DNA from: Emiliania huxleyi CCMP1516
Lineage: Eukaryota > Haptophyta > Isochrysidales > Noelaerhabdaceae
Length of the DNA: 64,000 bases
Direction: 5' to 3'
NCBI RefSeq assembly: GCF_000372725.1
Contig: NW_005196094.1
Span: 83,399-147,398 of the forward strand
In this document: positions 20,221 to 30,913 of the stretch, piece after piece
How the letters are laid out: each line of letters starts with the position of its first letter
Numbering within the stretch: the stretch's first letter is position 1
Position numbers and translations under genes: made by a program
The notes under the pieces: generated by a model
The model's input: only the letters and a program-made list of their open reading frames with translations
What the model was told of the DNA's origin: nothing
Database searches by the model: none

Positions 20221-21733
20221 TGGCCTGTGCTGCGGCCGTCTCGGACGTTCAAGCGGCGCCAGCCAGCGGCTCGGCCGCGCATCCTTCACACACGCCGCCA
20301 CGACCGGGATGAGAGGGCCCGGTGTCGAGCCATGGTGTGAGCTGCATGTGCGCGGCGGCCGTGGCGACAGCAGGTCCACCAGACGGACCTCAAAGCTTGC
20401 CGTCGGCGTGCTGTCGTGGCGAGAGCGCGAGACAGCTGCAGAGGAGCCGAGTGCAGTGGCGAGCCAGAGGCTACCTGGGTCACCAAGTGGTAGCCCTTGC
20501 CCATTCTGAGCAGGGCTGTGCTTTGTGGGGTTGTGCTTGAGTGTGTGTGAAGTGGGAGTGCGTGCCGGCGGTGTCTGTGGGTGAAACGGGCGTGTGTGAG
20601 GCCGTAAGAGCCATGGTATGAGCCAGGGTGGGCTTCATCACCCAAAATAAGGACGGTTTGGGACAGCTCAGACTTGATACTGATGGGCCTTGGCCAGGAG
20701 AGCGACAGAGAAGGCGAGGTGGTGAGCTGGGAAGCCGCTTTGTCTGCACCTGGACGTGTCGTGATGAACTGCCGAAAAGTACTATTTGCGGCTATTGCTC
20801 AAAACCTTTGGAGAGAAGGCCTACATATTATGACTGCATCCATGCGTCTGGTGCATATGGCCCGCGGGTCGGGACATATCTCGGTCGGTGTCGCTGGCCC
20901 AGGCCCATCAGTATCAAGCCTGAGCTGTCCCAGACCGCACTTATCTCGGGTCTTCAAGCGCTCACACCGGCTCGTGATGCTCCGGTGTAGGCGCTCGAGA
21001 GCACTCCCGGTGGCCTGTGCCGAGCGATTGTGAGGGCTTTACGGAGGTCATTGTCGGCGCCACCGACCGTGAAATGTCCCGATCCACAGCCCTCATGCAC
21101 CAGACGCATGGATGCAGTCATAATATGTAGGCCTTCTCTCCAAAGGTTTTGAGCAATAGCCGCAAAAGGCGCTTCTTGGCACTTTTCATCGCGACACGTC
21201 CAGGTGCAGACAAAGCGGCTTCCCAGCTCACCACCTCGCCTTCTCTGTCTCTCTCCTGGCCAAGGGCCATCAGTAACAAGCCTGAGCTGTCCCAAACCGC
21301 CCTTATTTGGGGTGATGAAGCCCACTCTGGCTCATACCATGGCTCTTACGGCCTCACACACGCCTGTTTCACCCACAGACACCGCCGGCACGCACTCCCA
21401 CTTCACACACGCTCAAGCACAACCCCACCAAAGCACAGCCCTGCTCAGAATGGGCAAGGGCTACCACTTGGTGACCCAGGTAGCCTCTGGCTCGCCACTG
21501 CACTCGGCTCCTCTGCAGCTGTCTCGCGCTCTCGCCACGACAGCACGCCGACGGCAAGCTTTGAGGTCCGTCTGGTGGACCTGCTGTCGCCACGGCCGCC
21601 GCGCACATGCAGCTCACATCAAGGCTCGACACTGGGCCCACTCATCCCGGTCGTGGCGGCGTGTGTGAAGGATGCGCGGCCGAGCCGCTGGCTGGCGCCG
21701 CTTGAACGTCCGAGACGGACGCAGCACAGGCCA
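20221..21733. mobile_element. Foldback element with ~670-bp arms
   Basis: Bases 20221-20892 and about 21052-21733 are inverted copies with high but not perfect identity. The arms begin TGGCCTGTGCTGC and end facing a ~160-bp spacer. The spacer starts with another partial direct copy of the inner arm (20893-20950 resembles 21257-21312). ORFs in the arms mirror each other and have no known domain. This fits a foldback/TIR-type non-autonomous transposon, or an inverted duplication. Such a palindrome could also be an assembly problem. Confidence 0.65.
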
Positions 21734-22107
21734 CGCGTCGCGCCGCCGGCCAAGCCCAGCCTCTCGGCGGACCCCGGCCGTGCCAGAGGCAGCCCAGGTG
21801 GCGCGTGGGGCCGCGGCTCGGCGCTGGGAGCGCGCACGGGGCCCGTCCTCCAGGCCGACCACCTGTAACGGCCACACCCCTGAAGAGAGCTTGGATTGCC
21901 CCTCGACCCGCACGCGAAGTCCCACTTTGGCATGCTCGTGCTCGTCGCCATCTTCGTCTTTTTTGCTCATTCTTCTTGCGCGTCCCAGCGGCCCTAGTGC
22001 CACCAGCAAGCAGCCGGCTGCATGGGGCGAGAGGGTGCGTTTGAACGGCCTTTTCAAAGGTGTGAAAAACAGGTGGACAGGCTTTATACGTGTGTGTGTG
22101 TGTGCAT

Positions 22108-22670
22108 ATGCGCCCGGGCGGCTGCGTCGACACGCCTGGCTGGGTAAACAGCATTGGCGTGGACTGCGACGTGTACGCGTCCGAGCACTGCGCGGGCGGC
22201 CGCTTCCTGCCCGCCGGGGCTTGGGCGAGTGGCGTTGACTTTGGAGAGCCGGAGAAGCACTGCTGCGCGTGCGGCAAGCCGCCCGATCGAGGACCAGGGG
22301 ACATCTCGAGCGACAGCGGGTGCGTCGACACCGTTGGTTGGCAGAATCTCTTTGGGGCGACGTGCGACGATTACTCCTCGGCGGGCCGGTGCGCTGGCGG
22401 CGCCTTCACGCCGGGGGAGGAGTGGACGAGCGGGCACGACTTTGGTGAGCCAGAGAAGCATTGTTGCGAGTGCGGCAAGCCGGCACCCTGCGTCGACACG
22501 CCACACTGGCGCAATCATTACGGCGCAACGTGCTCCCTCTACGAAGCGGAGGGTCACTGCAGAGACGGAGCCTTTCTCCCTGCGCACGAGTACACAGCGG
22601 CAGCTGAGTTTGGCTCGCCCTGGAAGCACTGCTGCGCCTGCGGCAAGGGTCGGGGGTCCCCGCCACCGCT

Positions 22671-22718
<48 letters not shown>

Positions 22719-22977
22719 TCAGCGCTGCACAGACACGCCCGGCTGGAGGAACCCGTTTGGGAAGGACTGCGCCGAGATGGCGGCCGAGCATTGCCGCTGC
22801 GCCGGAGGCTTTCGTCCCGAGGACTGCGGCTTCGTCGTCGGGCACGAGTGGACGGGCGGTGTGACGTATCTCTCCCCGGAGCTGCACTGCTGCATCTGTG
22901 GGAAGGGCCGCCTCCGACCGGTCTTGCAGGGCGGCGCGACACTTGCGGTGGCCCCTCGGCACTCAAGTCGCGGGTAG
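22108..22977 (+). CDS. Cys-rich protein with four CVDT-GW repeats and a polyproline linker
   Basis: Four ~50-residue repeats start C-[VT]-D-T-x-[GH]-W and end H-C-C-x-C-G-K: CVDTPGWVNSIG, CVDTVGWQNLFG, CVDTPHWRNHYG and CTDTPGWRNPFG. Each also has a central C-x-x-x-x-x-x-x-C and a W-x-x-G-x-D-F-like core (DFGEPEKHCCACGK). A run of ~17 prolines from (CCG)n lies between repeats 3 and 4. Conserved Cys with little Lys suggests an extracellular disulphide-rich protein. No signal peptide is seen after ATG 22108, so an upstream exon is likely. Similar repeats occur in algal secreted proteins, but I cannot name the family. A possible disulphide or metal-binding role is inference. Confidence 0.65.
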
Positions 22978-24282
22978 AAGGAGTCCAGGAGTCGGCGTAG
23001 CCGGCAGGCCTGGGACGTGGGACGGCCTCTGGACGGCAGGCCGTGCTGGTCCCCGTGCATACACTGGTGTGCGAGGCGACGGAGTTTAGTCTAGTCTCTA
23101 CTAGAGGAGAGTTCTTGAAAGATCACACCCTCACACACGCGCTGAAACGCGCACACACACACCCCACACACGCACTCACACACCTCTAGAGCACACACCA
23201 CGACACCGCACCACACGCACCGGGCACCGCACACACACACACACACACGCGCGCGCGCACGCACACGCACACGCACACGCACACGCACAACGTGAAATCT
23301 CTACGACAAAACAAACTCTACATCACGATAAGCGGCGAATGAGGCACGGTCGCTCTCCGACATGAGGCGCGTTGCACTTGCCAGTGCGGCCCTGGCCTTC
23401 TGTCTGCCCGCCCAATGGGTGGCAGGTGCCTCTGCTGCTATGGCATGCCTCACGGCTGCGACTGGCCGGCGCCTCGGCGCGTCAGCTCGGCTCGGCGTAG
23501 CGATAGTGGCCAGCGCAACTCGCCTGGACTCAACGCTCAGCCAGGAGCTCCCGCACGCGCTGGCGCGAGTCATGGCGCATGCAACGCGCAGCAATGCTCG
23601 CCTCGCCTCGCGCAAATGCGACCGTCCTCGCAGCCGACAGTCCACCCCCTGCTAAAGAAGCACAGCGACGAATGCGGCACCGGCGACGCATGGCAGGCTG
23701 GTCATGACGCAGTTATAGGGTGTTGTGGTGCCGTCAGAGTGACTCTCTGTGTGTCAGGGATAGTCAGGGCTGACCATCAGAGCTCCAGTAAGCTCGGAGA
23801 CACCCCATTAGCGCGGCTCGACCTCTTTGAGTCACTGCCTTCCCGGCGGTTTGGCTGTAGAGCCTCTACAACAAACTCTACAGCAAAATCGCGCTCTACA
23901 TCGCTCAGCGCTCCAGAGCGCTCTACATCTCTACAGCTCTACAGCGCTCTACACTCTACATCCTCCTCACCCTCCCTCAGTAAAAATCTCTCTCTCTTGT
24001 TTCGAATTTTCTCGAAAATATCGAAAGGAAAAACCGACAACAACAACAACTCTCTCTCTCTCCAAAAACCGCGGCAAATTCTTCTCGCAATATCTGCTCG
24101 ACCGCTGGCGAGTAATATCTGCCCCGCCCACCCAGGGTACCCTCTCCGAGGACCCATCGAGGATTTCGCCGGGCGGGGGGGGGGGGGCGGGGGGGGTGGG
24201 TCCTACAAAGAGACCTCCCCACACAGAGAGTAGTGGGCCGCTCTACGCCAGGCTCCGCCTTTCGCGTCGGCGGCAGTGGCGC
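22978..24282. other. Intergenic with simple repeats
   Basis: CA-rich tract 23140-23290; a CTCTACA-type minisatellite 23860-23965; a G-run 24174-24200. No gene was recognised. Confidence 0.45.
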
Positions 24283-24852
24283 ATGCTTGCCGCCATCGCC
24301 CTCTCGTGCTGCCTGACCGCGTCTGGCCCACGCAGGCGTGTGCCTTTCGTCAATCACCATGTGCATCAGCGCACGCACCGTCGCTTGCTGCCGCTCGTGC
24401 TGGCACAGCAGGATCCCGGACAGTGGACGCCGCCGCCCAAGCTGGATGCTGATGTGGCAGTGCTCCTGTGGTACAGTGGCTGGTCCACTGTCTTTCGCAG
24501 TGCGGCGTATCGCTATCAGTTGAGCGGGCTGCCGTGGAAGCGGCTCGACCAGATTGGGCTCGACTTGCCGGCTCTCAACAACGCGCTCGGCGAAGGGGCG
24601 GCCCTGGCGGCGACCTGGGTCGCAGCCGCTCTGCTGACGGGCGTGCTCGAGAGCGATGCGCGAAGGTACGACCAAACGAGGGTGCTGCTGACCTGGACGA
24701 TGGCGGCCTCGGCCGCGCAGGCGGTCAAGTACAGTGCAGGGTGGAACGCAGGGGACGGGAGCTTCAAGACCGGCGACGCGATCACGGACGCGGCGATGAC
24801 GCTGGTGCTGATGTGGGCCTTGCGTGTGTTTGAGGAGCGCGGTGTCCTCTGA
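24283..24852 (+). CDS. Small membrane protein, possibly plastid-targeted
   Basis: 189 aa, one exon, ATG 24283 (the frame is open upstream but low-complexity). The N-terminus MLAAIALSCCLTASG is hydrophobic like a signal sequence and is followed by a basic stretch (RRRVPFVNHHVHQRTHRRL), the layout of a bipartite plastid leader in algae with secondary plastids. The mature part has conserved-looking YSGWSTVFRSAAYRYQLSGL and hydrophobic segments near ALAATWVAAALLTGVL, LTWTMAASAAQAVKYSAGW and AAMTLVLMWALRVF, suggesting 2-3 helices. No named family was recognised. Localisation is inferred. Confidence 0.6.
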   Translation: MLAAIALSCCLTASGPRRRVPFVNHHVHQRTHRRLLPLVLAQQDPGQWTPPPKLDADVAVLLWYSGWSTVFRSAAYRYQLSGLPWKRLDQIGLDLPALNNALGEGAALAATWVAAALLTGVLESDARRYDQTRVLLTWTMAASAAQAVKYSAGWNAGDGSFKTGDAITDAAMTLVLMWALRVFEERGVL

Positions 24853-25297
24853 CGCATCCAGGTTCTCCCCGGCCCCCGCGCGCCCCTTCGCTGCTACTTG
24901 ACACGTTGACAGTTGTACTTTTAAGCGACGGGAGAGGCGGAGGCGGACACGTACGTGGCGTGCACAATTTACGTTTCGTGCACACTCTAAGAGATCTCTG
25001 CGTTCGGCACCGACTCTGATCTCGGTAATATAAAACCTGCCTGTAGTTGGGCGCTTGCAGCCGCTGCGGGCCGCGGACCTTCACAGTTTTCAGTTACCGA
25101 CACCAGGGGCGAGACAGATCACAGATGTCAGATCTCTGCCCGACTCTCATTCTCTCTTTCTCTTTCTTCCCCATCTTTATCTGTGTCTCTCCGCTGTTCT
25201 AAGTAATAAGTAAAGAAAGAAAGAAAGGTCATGCCAAGCTAGGGCTGGGTCGAGGACAGTGACAGAGACGTCCCCACCTTTGCAGGATTTTTGCGCA
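24853..25297. other. Intergenic
   Basis: AG-rich and CT-rich tracts at 25150-25230. No gene was recognised. Confidence 0.3.
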
Positions 25298-25377
25298 GCG
25301 GCGCCGCCAGGCGCCCGCCCCGGCGGTGAGCGACGCGTAGCGAGCGAACCGCCGGGGCGGGCGCCTGGCGGCGCCGC
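25298..25377. repeat. Perfect 30-bp inverted repeat (hairpin)
   Basis: Arms 25298-25327 and 25348-25377 are perfect complements around a 20-base loop, all GC-rich. No gene end lies at the expected distance, so its role is unknown; a palindromic mobile element or a structured RNA are possibilities. Confidence 0.85.
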
Positions 25378-26215
25378 GGAGCTCCTTTGGCTCGGCGCGG
25401 GCGGGGGTGCGAGCAAAAAGAAATTTCCCTGCGGCCCTACCCGGCGCCTGCGCTCGGCGAAGGCCGCGAAAGACCGAGGTGGCGAAATCGCTGCTGCGTC
25501 AGGACGCGGGCACCTCGCGAGAAGCTGATCATGCCCAGCCATCCTCACCCCCCGAAGCAGCTGTGGCCGCGATTTCAGCCGGTCTCGTGACCGCCCCGCC
25601 CCGGCAGGCGCGCGTTTGAGCGAGGCCGTCGTGCAGCGCACCGAGAAGGGGCCGGTCGCGCGCAGCGCCATGCCGCAGGCGTCCGCCGGAGGCCCGCCGG
25701 AGGCTGTATGCGGCGGCCACTTCCCCTCGGTCTTTCGCCGCGCTCCGGCCGCTCCTTGGCTCCTGGCCGTCTCCTCCGAGCGGCTTTGCGCGCCCCCAAA
25801 TTCCCCTGACAGCAGCGCCTCACGGCGTGGGCTGCAAGGTCACTCGGGGTGACCCAGGGGGCGGCGGGGGAGCACTCTTCCGCCGGAGTATCGACGGTCT
25901 TCCCGCCACTCGCTCGTGTTTGAGGTGCATCCACCCCCACCCACCACCTTCCCGGCAGCCCCACCCGCTCGGTGACGTCCTCACTTCTCCCCCCTGCCCC
26001 GCCCCCCCCCCTTTCAGGCGAGGCCCTGGCCACCAAACTCGCGCTCGTCGCTCCGTGAACGGGCAGCAGCGCGACGCTTTTCGAGAGCGAGCGGCGGCGG
26101 CGGCTCAGCACCAACCTTTGCATCGCAGGGGCTGGCTGCGTGGGCCCCCATCACCGGACTGCGTCGGGCTCGCGTCTCCCTGCCCACGCGGGAGCTGGGT
26201 GGAGCGCAGTGTGTG

Positions 26216-26275
26216 TGTATATGTTTGTGTCTGTGTCTGTGTCTGTGTCTGTGTCTGTGTCTCTGTCGTGTGTGT
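26216..26275 (+). repeat. TGTGTC hexanucleotide repeat
   Basis: About six or seven TGTGTC units, followed by related TG-rich sequence. Confidence 0.8.
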
Positions 26276-26468
26276 CGTGTGTCGAACTCTCGCACTGCTC
26301 TCTATCGCTTAGCTCTCGCCACAGGCTCAGCCTCGCCTCGCCGCCCGCACGCTCGATACACGACAGAACCCGGACGACGTGCGTTTTTGCTTCTCTACAA
26401 AACACGCACACCCACGCCCGCCCCAGTCAGCGGACCCAGCGCCATCGAGAACAAAAGACTTTGGCGAG

Positions 26469-27163
26469 CATAGTCTGAGGGTATCCTAAAAGTTCGGCCG
26501 ATTTGGGTCAAAACGCTAAAAGCACGCCCGGGCGTAGATTTGGGGCAAAACGACAAAAGTGGGCCCGCCCGGGGCAAAATGGTAAAAGTCGCGCGCCGCA
26601 GGCGCGCGCGAAAATTTTGGACATTCTGCTCTCCGGCGGCGCCCGCAGCGCGGTCTCCAAATCCTCGCTCGCTATAGCGGCGTGCAGCCGGCGGCGCAGC
26701 CACGCCTTGTTGCCCGAGAGGGCCTCGCCACGCTCGCCCAGCTCCTCCTTGAGCTCCACCACCTTCATCGCCACCAGATCCTTTTACCTTTCGCATCGCC
26801 GCCGCCGCAAAGAGCCCCGGGCTCAGCGGCTCAGCGCCTCAGCCTCGTGCTCAGCAGCGCCCTTATCAATGTGTGACAAACTTGTAGCGCTGCATGTGTT
26901 TGGACACACACCGGCGGGCGCTTTCGAGGCGAGCGGCATTTTTCTAGGCATAGTGTGCAGGAACTACTTCTGCCGTTTGCGGCGTTTGCGGGACGGATAG
27001 CTAGTACTTACTGCACCCGGCGCGCAGCGCCGAAGAAAAACTTGAAAAATGCTAAAAGTTGGGCGCTCCGAGACGACCAAAGTGGTAAAAGTCGCACTCT
27101 CCCCTGACCCGATCAAAAGCGTAAAAGCACCCGAGGCTCCAGAAACCTAACCCTCAGACTATG
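26469..27163. mobile_element. TIR element with 8-bp target duplication, carrying a SAP ORF
   Basis: The ends are 14-bp inverted repeats CATAGTCTGAGGGT (26469-26482; inverted at 27150-27163). TTGGCGAG flanks both sides (26461-26468 and 27164-27171), an 8-bp target-site duplication like hAT elements; if the next base is counted it is 9 bp, like Mutator. Sub-terminal TAAAAG motifs recur at both ends (GGTAAAAGTCGC is exact at 26581 and 27085), as expected for transposase sites. It encodes no transposase, but contains a SAP-domain ORF on the minus strand. Confidence 0.75.
26508..26774 (-). CDS. SAP-domain ORF inside a TIR element
   Basis: 88 aa. The N-terminal MKVVELKEELGERGEALSGN followed by KAWLRRRLHAAI is a clear SAP motif (two helices, DNA-binding in chromatin proteins). 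The rest (from PPESRMSKIF) reads into the transposon's left sub-terminal sequence and is probably not conserved. This is likely a captured host exon or a part of the element's own protein. Whether it is expressed is unknown. Confidence 0.5.
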   Translation of the reverse strand: MAMKVVELKEELGERGEALSGNKAWLRRRLHAAIASEDLETALRAPPESRMSKIFARACGARLLPFCPGRAHFCRFAPNLRPGVLLAF

Positions 27164-27522
27164 TTGGCGAGCCAACCGGCAGCCGAGAGATAAATTCTCC
27201 GCAAGAAGAGCCCTGCCGCTAGCGCGGTGCAGAGCGCGAACTCGCCGTACTGAGCCTGGCGCAGCGCGAACTCGCCGTCTGAGCCTAGCGCAGCGCGAAC
27301 TCGCTCCTGTTCATAGCTGCGCAACCCTAGCCTAGCTCCATTTTACAAAAGCGAGGGCAGGGGAAAGAAGGAAAGCAAACAGAGGACCAAACGAGGGATG
27401 GGAGGAGGACAAGGTCCCCACCTGCACGAACAGGATTTTGGAAGGACGATCAGGGACGAGGAGGGGAGAGTGCGCTTTGCGTCAGGCGGTTTTCTTCCAC
27501 ACTCAGGAGCGCGGTTGGGTGT

Positions 27523-30445
27523 ATGTCGCACGCGAGCCTCGCTGAGGAGGACTGGCTGGCGCGCTCGCCGCGGCGCAACCTGCGGCAGCTGCTCACGCGT
27601 GCGCTCGGCGACGACGGCGCGCAGTGCTCCGAGGAGGAGATGCAGCAGCACGTCGCGCTGCTGCAGCGCGCCGACGCTGAGAATAAGCTCGGCAGGCGCA
27701 AACTGTACCTGCTTTTGGACCTCGACGAGACGCTCGTGTTCGCACAAAGGCTTCGCGCCGGCGCTAGTCCCGCCGGCCACCTCATCCACGTGCGCGGCGA
27801 GGCTTTTGACCTGCAGCTCCGGCCTGGGTGCGTCTCCCCGCCGCACCGTGCCGCAACTGCTTGGCCATAAGCGCCTCTCCGCTGTCACCGCCCGACGACG
27901 CCGTGGCTCGCCTGCCCTTCGCAGACTCAGCCACTTCTTGTCGACGACGGGGGAGAGCTTCATCATGTACCTCTACACGATGGGCGATGAGGAGTACGTC
28001 AAGGCGCACGGCCCGAGAGACAGGGAGGGAGAGACGGACAAAGAGAGGGAGGGGGAGCGAGGGAGAGGGAGAGAGACGGGGAGAGAGAGGAGAGAGGGAG
28101 GGAGGCAGGGAGAGAGAGGAGAGAGGGAGGGAGGGAGAGAGGAGGGGGACAGGGAGAGCGGCCCCCAAGCTGCGGGGAGTCGCACACCCCCTGTGCTTCG
28201 CCCCAAAGGCTGTCCTCGCCGTCATCGACCCCAAGCGGACCCACTTCACGGGCGGCGTCTGCTGCTGGCGCGCCGACCAGTCGCGCACGCTCAAGACGCT
28301 CGAGCGGTGCGAAGGGCGGGGTGGGGGCGGGCGGGGCGGGGCGGCCTTCTCAGGGGACGCGGGCCCGGCTGGAGGAGAAGCCTAGGAGAAGCCTCCTCCC
28401 CCTCACCCTGCCTCCCCTCCCCTCCCTCCCAGCGCCGTCGTCGAGAAGCAGATGGCGCTCATCGTCGACGACACTCCGGACGTGTGGCAGGCGAGAGACA
28501 GCCGAGAGACAGCGGGAGCTAGACCCTCCGGAAGCTAGACCCTCCGGAAGATAGTCCGCCGGAAGCTAGTCCCTCCGGAAGCTAGTCCCGGGCCCAACCC
28601 CTCCCTCTCCTCGCGCCCCCCTGCAGGCGGACCTGTCCAACCTGCTGCTGGTGCCCACGCGGCGCACCGCCCCACTGCCACCGCCTCCCGGCCGAGACCC
28701 CCCCCCCCCCCCCCCCTAAGGTGCGCCGCTTCCAAGGCCACGCCGGAGACAACGGGCGCGCGGGGCCCCGCCAGCGCCGGCCCCGCCCCTCCTCCTCCCC
28801 GCCCCTCCCCCTCTCCGCCCCTCACCTCTCCGCTCTCCTGGCGCAGGCTGATGCAGCTCAGCTCGCAGCTCAGCTCGCTGCACAAGCGCTTCTACCCGCC
28901 AGCCGAGAGGGCACCATGGTCCCTCGACGGCCCGCTCCGCCAGCCGCCCGACGCCAGGCGCCGCCACACCGCGCCGCCACACCGCAGTGCCACACCGCGC
29001 CGCCACACCGCACCGCCACACCGCACCGCCACACCGCACCGCCACACCGCACCGCCACACCGCAGTGCCACACCGCAGTGCCACACCGCACCGCCACACC
29101 GCAGTGCCACACCGCACCGCCACGCCGCGCAGTGCGGGACGCACCCCCCGCCCGCGTTGAGCGGCTGAGGCGCACCTGCAGGCAGCTGCTGGCGGAGGCG
29201 CGCGGCACGGCGCTGCGGCGCTGCCTCGTCGCCTTCACAGGCGCGGCTCCGGCGAGGCTGTGGCGGAGAGTAGCGGCGCTGACCGCGCCACCGCGCCACC
29301 TCGGCAGGGGTGCTGCCCGACACCAAGGATTTTGGCGAGATCGCCTTGTGCGCGCTCGTCCGCCAGTTTGGAGGCGCGGAGGAGTGTGAAGAGGGGTGGT
29401 GTGAAGAAGAGTAATGTGAAGGGGGGTAGTGTTAGTGTGCGGAGGGTTGCGCGGAGGTGCGTGGTGTGGTGCAGTCTGCGCGTGCGTCTGTGGCTGGTCT
29501 GAGCTCGGGAGGCTGCCTCCCCCGCAGGCGAAGTGACGTCGTCTGTCGAGGAGGCGACCCACCTCGTCGCGAGGCAAGATGCAGCAGAGATGCTAGCAGC
29601 GATGCAGCAGCGAGGCTAGCAGCGAGGCTAGCAGCGAGGCAGCAGCGAGGCAGCAGAGATGCTAGCAGCGAGGCAGCAGAGATGCTAGCAGCGAGGCAGC
29701 AGCGAGGCAGCAGCGGCCGCGGAGCCCCTCCTCGCGAGGCACAATCTCGGGTAATCTCGGCTTGATCTCCTCCTCGCGAGGCGGGCGGCGGAAGAAGAGC
29801 CTTACTCCCGCCCGCCCCTCCCCGCCCCCGCCCCTGTAGGCAGACCGAGGGGTGGAAGCAGGCTGCCAAGATCCGGCAGGCGGCGCAGCGGCAGGGGCAG
29901 GTCTCGGTGGTGTGGGACCACTGGCTGCTCGACACGCTCTGCTCGTGGCAGCGGCAGCCCGAGGCGCCTGACCCCTCCCCTGCCCCGCCCTCCCGCCAGA
30001 GAGCGCCTGGCCCAGAGAGCAAGAGAGCACTTGCCCCCCCCTGCCGGCTGCGGCGCAGGAGCGGTACCGCGTCCCGCTCGAGGAGATGGACGGCGCAGAG
30101 GCGGGTGGCGCAGCAGAGGCGGCCGGTCCGGAGGCAGCCGAGGCGGCGGGCGGAGCGCCGCAAGCACAGGCGCCGCGTAGAGATGACTGCCGCGTAGAGA
30201 GGGACAGCTGGGCATCGCCGGGCGAGGGGCCGACGGGGAGCTACACACACGCCCTCCCTGCCCCTGCCCCCCCTTCCCAGTCGGGCCAAAAGCGCGATCG
30301 CGAGGGCGCGAGCGAGAACAACATTGCGCGCATGACCGTCGCCGCCTACCTTCGAGAAGTGAAGGCGAAGAGCAGTGCTGCGGGGGTGGGTGGAGGCGCA
30401 GTGGCGCAGGGAGCGCCTGCCGCGGCCGCTGATATGGGCACATGA
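27523..30445 (+). CDS. FCP1-type RNA polymerase II CTD phosphatase with BRCT domain
   Basis: The FCPH catalytic domain begins with LLLDLDETLV (D-x-D-x-T nucleophile motif). Exons placed by continuity: 27523-27827, 27925-28003, 28209-28306, 28433-28490 and one from 28627. Spliced protein reads FDLQLRPG-LSHFLSTTGESFIMYLYTMGDEEYVK-AVLAVIDPKRTHFTGG and LER-AVVEKQMALIVDDTPDVWQ-ADLSNLLLV, the order of FCP1 phosphatases. Downstream exons (about 29158-29970) give a BRCT domain: ALRRCLVAFTGAAP, EVTSSVEEATHLVA and VSVVWDHWLLDTLCSW. The C-terminal low-complexity tail ends at 30445. Two introns start with GC (28004, 28491). Introns carry a GA-rich tract (28015-28155) and two minisatellites. It dephosphorylates Ser residues of the polymerase tail in the nucleus. 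Boundaries after 28640 are approximate. Confidence 0.8.
28965..29125 (+). repeat. Minisatellite in FCP1 intron
   Basis: About a dozen copies of a 12-13-bp unit of the CCGCCACACCGCA / CAGTGCCACACCG type. Confidence 0.85.
29578..29720 (+). repeat. Minisatellite in FCP1 intron
   Basis: Irregular copies of GCAGCGAGG / AGAGATGCTA units between the two BRCT-coding exons. Confidence 0.75.
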
Positions 30446-30913
30446 CCGTGCATGAAAGCTAACGTGTTAGTGGGCCCGCCGTGACCACGAGCGCTAGGCT
30501 CTCTGCCTGCTCTGGTGGTGCTCGTGCGCAGCGTCGGCGCGCTGACGCCTCACTCACACTCTCTCGACACACGCGCACGCCCATCGCCCACACTGCGCCG
30601 GAGGGCGTGGCGCGGCCGCGGGCGGTCTCTGCCTGGTCTCTGCGTGAAAGGTGGGATCGCGATCGGGAGCGGTGAGGCTGAGGGTGGCGAGAGACGCGGG
30701 GGAGGAGAAAGAGAGGGAGTCGAGCTCCGCGACAGACGCATGCCGGCCGCGACCGGACTGCGGACGGTCTGCCGACACCCCCCTGCTCCCACTCCGCCAC
30801 TGGAAAACCCGAGAGTAAGGACGACAAAAAATGTGTGAAAATAAGCGCTGCTGGAAAAGGTAAAAAAACAAAATTGGGTCTATCGCGCGGTGTGGTGTGT
30901 CGTACACTGTCGA
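30446..30913. other. Intergenic downstream of FCP1
   Basis: No recognisable gene. Frames are short and Arg/Ser-rich. Confidence 0.3.

Noticed and set aside
20628-20990. ORF with short C-x2-C patch (ICGYCSKPLERRP) resembling a zinc finger
   Set aside because: It lies in the foldback arms; the opposite arm breaks the pattern, and no full finger is formed.
23140-23290. CRISPR-like regular repeat
   Set aside because: Simple CA-type microsatellite without unique spacers.
26216-26290. Possible leucine/cysteine-rich peptide
   Set aside because: It is the TGTGTC hexanucleotide repeat read as protein.
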